Origin: Atrina japonica
Lineage: Eukaryota > Mollusca > Bivalvia > Pterioida > Pinnidae
Assembly (NCBI GenBank): GCA_030159075.1
Contig: BROG01000239.1
Coordinates: 585,001 to 649,000 of the forward strand
DNA: 64,000 nucleotides
Reading direction: 5' to 3'
Shown: piece after piece, positions 51,779 through 64,000 of the stretch
Position numbering within the stretch: position 1 is the first letter of the stretch
How the letters are laid out: every line of letters starts with the position of its first letter
Made by a program: the position numbers and the translations under genes
The notes under the pieces: model-generated
Seen by the model: only the letters and a program-made list of their open reading frames with translations
The model's database searches: none
What the model was told of the DNA's origin: nothing

Positions 51779-51884
51779 TTTTAGTTAGAAAGTTTGCCAA
51801 TTTACTTGCGGTAGGCCGATGGTCTATTCCCGGGTACACTGTATTCTGGTTCTTTCCTCCATCATATAACTAAGTCATTGTTGA
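51779..51884 (+). mobile_element. SINE-B, 5'-truncated
   Basis: 'agaaagtttgccaatttac', 'ttgcggtaggccgatggtc', 'cccgggtacactgt', 'catcatataactaagtcat'. It abuts the second copy of the duplicated segment exactly. Confidence 0.83.
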
Positions 51885-52371
51885 ATGACAAGCACGTGGC
51901 ATAAACAAGCATAGCTGCATTGATACCAATCCATAGCACATGTCAAAATTTGTAAGACAATAGCCCCTAAATTATTTTTTAGAAAACCTTTATCCTTTTT
52001 TGGTGACAGACAGTTTTAATGGTTGAAGAAAGAACCCGGTTATAATGTACACAGAAAGCTGGTAAACCTTCTCACAAAATCAGCTTAGATTCTAACGGGG
52101 CACGAATCTGCCCTAATTATAGGTCAGGACGACTTAAAGGGCGATGCTCTAACCACTCGGCCCCTAAAACTTTAAACTCGAACAAACATCAAATGAGGCA
52201 TTAATTTGTATATTAACAAGATAGAATGTTGATGAACAATTTAAACCGGAGTTCGTTAAACAGTATAAAAATCCAGTGTAAACATTTTCATTTCTGAATC
52301 ATTTAGATTTGTCGATTTAGAAATAATATAAGCTATGTAAGGTTCATTTATCATTAACAATTTAAATATTA
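51885..52371. repeat. Duplicated segment, copy 2
   Basis: Direct repeat of 50525-51045, 34 bp shorter. The difference includes about 20 bp within the SINE-B body (after 'acacagaaag'). It contains the second SINE-B at 52014-52165 on the minus strand with the same head sequence. Confidence 0.93.
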
Positions 52372-52417
52372 AGTCATTTTCCCCTTTTGCCCTTTTTATA
52401 TTTTCTTCTCCAATGGA

Positions 52418-52556
52418 ACCTAAGCTGATTTTTGTGAGAAAGTTTGCCAATTTACTCGCAGAAGGCCAATGGTCTGTTCCCGGGTACATTGTAACCGGGT
52501 TCTTTCCTCCACCATATAACTTAATCATTGTTGAATGTGGCGTAAAACACTATTCA
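52418..52556 (+). mobile_element. SINE-B, 5'-truncated
   Basis: 'aacctaagctgatttttgtg', 'cccgggtacattgtaaccgg', 'ccaccatataacttaatcat' and 'ggcgtaaaacactattcaaa'. The best-preserved 3' end of the family. Confidence 0.88.
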
Positions 52557-53376
52557 AAATAAAAAAACAATCTATTGACTTAGACCAGCCTATGATGACC
52601 TGTTCTGTTGGAGGTCTCTTTTCTGATCGAAGCAGGAATATACAATATAACACTCTTCGATGTTAAAATGCTCTTTAAAAGAATTCCTTGTTTTTGTTAT
52701 CATCATCATCGCTATAAACGTTTAAGAACGACGTGTTGAACTGAACAAAGCTTTAAAGATATTAAATTAAAACTTTTTATCTGATAGACAGTTCAGCGTC
52801 TCCTTTGTCTGGTTTCATCTGAGGGTACGTTATCACTGCATTTGAGTTTAGCCACAACATTCAGACACAACGGAATTAAAAAAAATGTTTAATTTCATGA
52901 TCTTAAGGTTTTATTTTATATCACGCAAAAGTGTTTACAAACGATTGCACTTTAAAATTGATAACGCAGATAACGCACCCCACGCCCGATGTGATAGTTC
53001 TTTCAGTCTTTGTTGTCAGTACACTGTTACTCGTTTACGTGCTGAAATTGATGTGTTAATTCTTTAATTCTGGTTTATTTATCGCTTTGTTTACATGTCT
53101 GATAAATATTTGTTCACTAAACATTGTGATAGTTATGTTTTAGAACGACATTTTCTCTGACAGAAAACAACTGTCATTGTCTCTTTCGAAAAATTACTCT
53201 CAGATTGCAATTTCGTTTAAACTTTACATATGATCAGCAGCTTGAAACAATTTAACATGTGTTCCTAAATCATTATAGTAAAATCAGCAATTGCAGTAGT
53301 AGTGCAGTAACAATTCCAGGACATTCTAAAACAGAACCCCGGATGTAAGTATATATCATGTTTAAGCTGTGTGTAT

Positions 53377-53377
<1 letters not shown>
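52557..53377. other. Intergenic, nothing recognised
   Basis: No supported gene. Confidence 0.4.

Positions 53378-53469
<92 letters not shown>
53378..53469. repeat. (GT)46 microsatellite
   Basis: Uninterrupted GT tract. Confidence 0.97.
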
Positions 53470-53470
<1 letters not shown>

Positions 53471-55021
53471 TCCCTTTGTAGACAAGTATTCATGACTGAA
53501 ATCTCTTTGCCTGACATTTTATTTCCTCGGCAAAAACCAATACATTGCTTATATTAAATATTTTTAAACTCCTACTTTTATTATTTCTATTCTGTTCAAG
53601 AATACAATTATAGCCAGGTTTGACTACATCACTTGAGCAGACACCCAATTAACCTAAAATATATAATCGAACTATGTAATAAAAGTTAAAAGTTACCAAA
53701 ACCTTAAGTGGAATACTGTTGAAACAAAACCACGGTATGCCGAAAATACGGAGATAGCTCAGAATGGCGAAATATTTGTAAAGAGCATACAATTTGATGT
53801 TTATAATAAACAGTAAAGAATTTCAAGTTTGTTTAAAACATATGAGTAGTAACACGTATTTAAACATCTTGTTTTTTGTATATTTAAATATAGTGTTTAT
53901 ACAGTGCGCCTACTTTGTTTCGAACAGACATATGGACGTATAATTGTATTAAATGTTAACAGCCGAGCACATGAAAATGCAGTTAAAGTTCAATTGTTTA
54001 CATCATATATATATAAATATATATATATATATATCGAATCAAAATCATATCTAATTGCGTTTCAATAGCAACGTCATAGGCATAGCTTGAAATTTTTTTT
54101 AGATATATTTATTTATAAATTTTGGTTTATCTTAATTCGAAATATTCAAGTGTAAGAGATAAAATTCACTGATTGATTGCATATTATGCATTTTTAGTTC
54201 ATACATTATTTAAATCATGACGTTTGATTCGTTGACTGAGTACAATTTAGCTGCCGGTAATTTGGTAGGAAAATCAAAGTTAGATACAAATAGCTGGCAA
54301 AAAGGACAAAATAATTATAATTGATTAATGTGTGTCTGGTATGAAACTTTCGAAAAAACCGGAAAAAATAAAATTACGACATGGACGTGTTACTAAAGAC
54401 CTTTTTTATAAACGGGGAATAGAACTTTTGAAGTTTTTAAGCGAAATGACATCAATCAGCCGCTTAATCGTAAAGATGTTTGAAAATAACATGACACAGA
54501 ACAAATTAATTACACAAATTTTTCGCACTCGAAGATGTTTTAGAGCTTGTGGCAATTTTACTATGACTTTATTGAAATTTACGATGATGAGCACTGCATT
54601 AAAAATGGGCAAAAATATCTTAGAAAGATTGTCTATACCATACCTGAAAAACAATCAAAATGAATAAAGTTTAAAGCTTAAAATTTAGTGACAAAGAATT
54701 GGAGGCTATCAGGAGGGTTGAATATTTAATCGATAAAGATTTTTTATCACAAAAGATAAACTTCCAAATCACATTACTAAAGCACGGGTATAAGCATCAA
54801 TCGACTTTGAAGAATATTTTAAAGTTACAGCTAATTTCTGACTTATGTCTAAAATATACATAACTTCTGTTTCAAGTGAAGAATGTCATTTATTTTATTA
54901 TTCTTTGTTTTTATTATTATATTTGTATTTTGTTTAATTTCAAAATGAATAATATTAAGTAGCGATTGACCATTTGAATGCATTATGGACCAGATACACG
55001 GCCTCTTTTCTCGATACACGT
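53470..55021. other. Intergenic; one unassigned 111-codon frame
   Basis: A plus-strand frame at 54332-54667 (begins MSGMKLSKKPEKIKL, very Lys/Ile-rich) is not recognised. A second reading frame over the same stretch (YDDEHCIKNGQKYL near 54582) looks equally plausible, which suggests neither is a real gene or that an old coding fragment has decayed. Confidence 0.3.
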
Positions 55022-55235
55022 GCAAATGAAGAAGTACCAATGGGTAATTGAAACGCAAAGTGCATAAGAATACAAAAAAATGGGATATAAAATGGTCTCA
55101 ACAACGGGAACAATTGCGAATTCCAAACGGTACTGGACCAGGTGTCCGGAAGGAGTCAACATCTCCTGTTAGTATATCACACCCATCACAAATGTTACAT
55201 GGAAACGTCTGGAATTCGGTGAAAGGGAAAATGTC
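55022..55235 (-). mobile_element. Divergent PLE-tail-like element, fullest copy
   Basis: Order of motifs ('aagaagtaccaatgggtaat', 'aaaatggtctcaacaacggg', 'ggtactggaccaggtgtccg', 'aggagtcaacatctcctgtt', 'atcacacccatcac') parallels the main PLE tail ('cagataccaaag', 'aaaatggacaaacacgg', 'gtgggatcaggtgcc', 'aggagtaagcatcccctgt', 'gtcacacccgccg'). Probably the 3' end of a related subfamily. Confidence 0.5.
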
Positions 55236-56244
<1,009 letters not shown>

Positions 56245-56677
56245 AATCTTATTTTTACTGTTATTTTTACTGTTATTGTTACTGTTAATGTTACTGCTAT
56301 TGTTACTGTTATTTTTACTGTTATTGTTACTGTTAATGTTACTGCTATTGTTACTGTTATTGCTACTGTTATTGTTACTGTTATTGTTACTGTTAATGTT
56401 ACTGCTATTGTTACTGCTATTGTTACTGTTATTGTTACTGTTATTGTTACTGTTAATGTTACTGTTATTGTTACTGCTATTGTTACTGTTATTGTTACTG
56501 TTATTGTTACTGTTATTGTTTCTGTTATTGTTACTGCTATTGTTACTGTTATTGTTACTGTTATTGTTACTGTTATTGTTACTGTTAATGTTACTGTTAT
56601 TGATACTGTTAATGTTACTGTTATTGTTGCTGTTATTGTTACTGCTATTGTTACTGTTATTGTTACTGTTATGACAC
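56245..56677. repeat. 12-bp minisatellite (TTACTGTTATTG)n
   Basis: About 36 units with TTA/GCT/AAT variants arranged in higher-order blocks of about 60 bp. Three open frames of 144-154 codons (Leu-, Val/Thr- or Ile-rich) on both strands are artefacts. Confidence 0.95.
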
Positions 56678-58555
<1,878 letters not shown>

Positions 58556-59018
58556 TTTAATATAAAATCTCAGATACCAAATTATAAATCCCCAGGATGT
58601 CCAGGAAATTTATACACATTTTTGATATTGGACAAAAACGGATCTCTGGAAATCCAGAGGTGGGATCAGGTGTCATGGAGGAGTAAGCATTCCCTGTTGA
58701 CCGGTCACACGTACCGTGAGTCCAGAGTCAAATTCAAACGAAATAGGTGAGGAAGAAACCCTCGTCACAATTGGTACTGACAACTCAACAACTGCTATCA
58801 AACAGGAAACTGAACATTTTATATAATGAAGTAATCGCAAGCAAGGCTATTATACCGACCGTAAAATTTGCGGAACGTTGACATCAAACGCAATGTTCGA
58901 TATCCTATGCCAGTACCCTGTTAGTTGGTAGTTTACCTCTGTATATGACAATATCTTGAACATGCTCCAGCACATTGGATTATTTGTGAGATATAAATAC
59001 TATATGCAGATTATTGAA
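58556..59018 (-). mobile_element. PLE 3' part (copy G), diverged
   Basis: Minus strand. Decayed RT C-terminal region (about 58790-59018) and a 3' UTR to 'cagataccaaattataaatc' near 58574. Frames are broken. Confidence 0.8.
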
Positions 59019-59418
59019 ACAAATTTTGGTTCCTTAAAATTTTATTCTTTAAATGAAAATAATCACAGCTGACGTTTAACAATTTGAAGCAAATTTGAAA
59101 TTGTCATTGTTTTGACAGGAAAACGTTTCCATCAAAAGTGGTGCTTAGCTCAGACAATGCAACAATCAAATACGATTAAAACATTTTGTTCCGTAATACT
59201 AGAATTTTTGGAAATATTTTGAAAAGAAAATCGGAAAAATGTTATCTTCGACATAAACCAGCTAGCATACCTTAGGTTTACCTATGAAATCAGTAGCCTT
59301 CCTCTTTTACCATATGAAACAGCTTTTCTCGTCATAAACATTAGTTCTCAGAGGGGAAGAAAGTCACAATCAACGTATGATATTGACGATGCTAAATTAT
59401 TGATTTGACAATGAAATA

Positions 59419-59549
59419 AAGTGAGACCTCGCGATTAAAGTTCCCTAACACACCAACTCAAAGTGGTCTGGTTTATGGGGTGGTCTCTTATGTATTTAAA
59501 ATGTTTCCAGAGACTGAAAAACCGTGGTCTGAAATTCGAGGTTCCACTG
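59419..59549. mobile_element. pogo-like MITE
   Basis: 131 bp, ends AAGTGAGACCTCG and CGAGGTTCCACTG (+ strand), TA on the right flank. The internal 'ggtggtctctta' is shared with 15629-15758. Confidence 0.7.
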
Positions 59550-59551
59550 TA

Positions 59552-61198
<1,647 letters not shown>

Positions 61199-61396
61199 GC
61201 CCTTCGGATAAGACAGAAAAAAAACCGAAGTCACGTGTCACAGTAGGTGTCGGCACGTTAAAGAACCCTCACTGCTCAATGGCCGTAAATGTCGAGCATA
61301 GGCCAAAATCTGAAGCCCTTCACCTGCAATTAGTGACGTCTCCATCTGAGTGAAAGATTCTTGAGCGGGGCGTTAAACAACAATAAACAAACAAAC
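61199..61396 (+). mobile_element. SINE-A, 5'-truncated
   Basis: Lacks the tRNA head. Starts at 'gcccttcggataagacag', keeps the whole conserved body and the tail 'gttaaacaacaataaacaaac'. Confidence 0.9.
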
Positions 61397-62546
61397 CGTA
61401 TCAAAAAGTGTCCCCTCTTTTAAAACATTTACTTTCTCCAGAATCAATGCATGGATTGTCTAATCTAGATAGATGTGTAATTCAAGTTTATGTTCTACGT
61501 AGAAATTGGAAAATCAAATTTGACGTGTTTAAACGTATTTTATGACTTTGTCATTTCCCTCCATTAAACGAAAAATGCATTAAATTGAATATATGCTATT
61601 TCACATACTTTAAGATCATGAGTTCAATATTTTATTTTCTTGTAACTATTCAATGTATTTTCATTAAATGATATGAGTAAATAAAACCTTTATATTTCGA
61701 CATCGCACTACATAAATTGATACTGACATTTTATATTTTGTCAAAATGTCCACAAAACATCTTAGGCGCTCAAATCTTAAATTTTTAAAACAATACAAAT
61801 AACTTATGATTTCTTTATTTATAAAGAAATAGTTTGTGAAAAAGTAATTAATTGGATGTTCTTGCCTTCCGTGAAATATCTTATTCTAATTACTCGATTA
61901 TTACATAATTCTCATATTTTTAATTCCTGAAAACCAAAACGTTAAAGAAGTTATAAGATATTACCGATAGTAAAGTTCCATACACATGTAATTTAAATGA
62001 GGGTAGAACACTCAAAATACTGACATGTCCTTTCCTGATCTTGCCTTTCCTTTGAGTATTTGGAATATTTTAAGATACGAGTTTTACTTTAATATATTAC
62101 TAGTATAATCATTCCCTGCAGTATTTAACACGCAAAAATAATAGAATTTAACACGATTCTGGCAAACTTTAAATCCTCATAAAGGCAGTTTTTACACATT
62201 CCTGATTTTACTATTTCGCGGGCAAAATTAACGCGTGATTTATACGAGTTTGCAATGGCATTATCCATAATTTAATATGTAGAAAAGAGTAAATCAATTA
62301 AATTTCGAAAAAAAAACCTCATTTTTATTACTCTGTCTGCCGACATGCAATTTTAACAAGATTTTTGGAATAGCAATGTCCAGTCTTTGATTAACATACT
62401 TACACTGTACGTAGGTGAGGTATGATATGTAGTTAAAAAAAATAAACAAAATACAAACATTCATTTTGTCTCGATTTAATTTATGTGAACGCCACTTCAA
62501 AAATTCCTTGTTGTCTAATGTCTAAATATCTGTATTGACCTAAAAT
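61397..62546. other. Intergenic
   Basis: No gene. 'ttcgcgggcaaaattaacgc' near 62215 may be a fragment of the CTGTAAATCC-type MITE. Confidence 0.4.
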
Positions 62547-62775
62547 CGGGGGCGTGGCCGAGTGGTTAAAACATCATTATAAAGTTTCTCACTACTGGTC
62601 AATGCAAGTTGGAGCCCCGCTGGAACCTAAGCTAACTTTGGTGAGAAAGTTTGCCCGTTTACTTGCGGAAGGCCGGTGGTGTCTTCCCGGGTACATTTTA
62701 AACGGGTTCTTAACTCCACCATTAGTTACTGGCCACCACCATATAACTGAAAATTTGTTGAGTAAGGCGCAAAAT
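62547..62775 (+). mobile_element. SINE-B, full length with Leu/Ser-like head
   Basis: Head 'gggggcgtggccgagtgg' has a perfect A box (TGGCCGAGTGG). Body and 3' end follow (gagaaagtttgcccg, ttgcggaaggccggtgg, cccgggtacatttta, ccaccaccatataactga, gagtaaggcgcaaaatgcta). The B box region is poorly preserved. Confidence 0.88.
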
Positions 62776-62805
62776 GCTATTCAAAATTTAAAACTGATAT
62801 AAAAT

Positions 62806-62943
62806 TTCAGATACCAAAGTATTAATTTTCAGGATGTCCAGGATACATATACAAATCTGGTGATATTCAACTAACAAGGACCTCTGGAAATCCAGAGGTG
62901 GGACCAAATGCCAAGGAGTAAGCATCCCCCCGTTGACCGGTCT
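62806..62943 (-). mobile_element. PLE 3'-tail (copy H)
   Basis: Solo tail on the minus strand. 'cagataccaaagtattaatt', 'gatgtccaggata', 'cctctggaaatccagaggtg', 'gttgaccggtc'. It follows the SINE-B head-to-tail junction seen also at 16.4 kb. Confidence 0.82.
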
Positions 62944-64000
62944 TCCGAATTATCTTCAACCAGAGATGTCAGGGGACCCATATTGATGAAAGTGATTAGA
63001 TCATTGATAGATATGTAATTCAACAACATATAAGTATCATGATTTACAAAGTTGAAATAAATACATGTATTTTAAAAAATAATATCGAAGTTATAATGTT
63101 CAAGATGATCGTTTAAATTATTAATCCTTTCACCCATGAATATCTGAGCGGAATGGTCTTTTCTATTGTTAAGACCTGTTTTGGGTCTGTAAGGGTGAAA
63201 TGGTTCATATGCACTGTAAACACGCATATTCCGATGAGTGTAAATAGCGTTTCTCTGTCCTGTGGTTCTGTCTGTGTGTAATGTTCATTTACGTGTACAA
63301 ACGACTCCAGCTAAACGTCCTGAATTACATACATGATCTAAAACAGTTATTGCACCTGAAAGTTACCTGATTTACCTGAGCCCTACTATCACCATTACAC
63401 CGACACCTAAGCCGTTTCTCACTTGAATCGAGAAACTAGGTATCATTATTTACCCATTATGTTGTATGAATATGTTACCACACCGTTATACATGTAATTG
63501 ACAATACCGGTTATAAAATACTATTTAGAGTGATTATATAACCTATTAAAATTTATAAAAGCAAATTAATCAATAAATGATAAATACTGGAGTGACAATC
63601 TTTGTTGGTGTTTTCTTCTTAACAATATGTCAGACTCCCTCCAAAACAAAATGAAAACACTTCCCACATTAAAATATCAATTAATGGTGCGTATATTTAA
63701 TAAAGTAACCTGGTAATAAGATTTAACATTATTCTTTATCTAATGTTATTTCATAGAGAATGAAACTAATATTTTGATTAATGCCAGTATAAAAACATTT
63801 CACATCTCGGGGATACAGTGGTCTGATTCATATTTTTTTTCATCGGGAATAATTGTAAAAGTTTACTTGTCGGGTAAAGTTTATCACTTAAACACTAATT
63901 TAGCTTAAATCTCAACAGACAACCACAAATAATTATACTGTTTATAATGATGAGTGTTAATTTCTCAAAACATATCTTTATATCCAATATACGACGATGA
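62944..64000. other. Intergenic, nothing recognised
   Basis: AT-rich to the end of the window, no supported feature. Confidence 0.4.

Noticed and set aside
54332..54667. 111-codon Lys/Ile-rich plus-strand frame
   Set aside because: No recognisable family and a competing frame looks equally protein-like; may be a decayed fragment.

Overview
The window reads as nuclear DNA of an invertebrate animal, most likely a mollusc and quite possibly a bivalve. The sequence is AT-rich and gene-poor. It is crowded with tRNA-derived SINEs, Penelope-like retroelement fragments, TIR-bearing MITEs, roughly 150-bp pearl-like tandem units and long microsatellites, and it contains a spliceosomal GT-AG intron. 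The species cannot be told from the sequence alone.

One gene is convincing. A secreted M4 (thermolysin/vibriolysin-type) zinc metallopeptidase lies at 25968-28323 on the + strand, with a 46-nt first exon, a 475-nt intron and a long second exon, giving 626 aa. The first exon and the start of the second encode a signal peptide. Behind it come an FTP/PepSY-type propeptide, the catalytic domain (HEMAH plus a downstream Glu) and a C-terminal PPC-like domain. This architecture is best known from bacteria, so it is a candidate for old horizontal transfer followed by gain of a eukaryotic intron.

Everything else that can be identified is repeat. (1) A degraded Penelope-like element (PLE) family: one long copy with reverse transcriptase (RT) motifs at 10.1-11.3 kb, a second 3' part at 29.6-30.3 kb, and at least nine further 3'-end copies on both strands. 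(2) SINE-A, with a tRNA-Lys-like head: about six copies, two with clear target-site duplications. (3) SINE-B, with a Leu/Ser-like 'TGGCCGAGTGG' A box: about nine copies, one inside the protease intron. (4) A third tRNA-like head at 23.8 and 29.3 kb, the second one beside a large inverted repeat carrying a hammerhead-like core. (5) MITEs of four types: pogo-like, CTGTAAATCC, TTAA-flanked and a CCTA-flanked foldback. (6) Minisatellites with periods of about 12, 24, 26, 45, 46, 52, 80, 104 and 150 bp. (7) Very long (CA), (TA), (GA), (GATA), (TATG) and (CAT) tracts.

Layout: 0-9 kb is mostly unassigned AT-rich DNA with a PLE-tail array, one SINE and two MITE or foldback elements. 9-20 kb holds the long PLE copy, three minisatellites and PLE tails. 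20-25.7 kb is rich in SINEs and microsatellites. 26-28.3 kb is the protease gene. 28.8-33.6 kb holds the inverted repeat, PLE copy B, MITEs and microsatellites. 36-41.5 kb has two minisatellites, a foldback MITE and a PLE copy. 42-50 kb is dominated by simple repeats, including a 2-kb CAT/24-bp minisatellite block. 50.5-52.6 kb has a duplicated segment of about 500 bp. 53-64 kb is intergenic with microsatellites and retroelement tails. Apart from the protease, the long open frames in this window lie in repeats and are not treated as genes.
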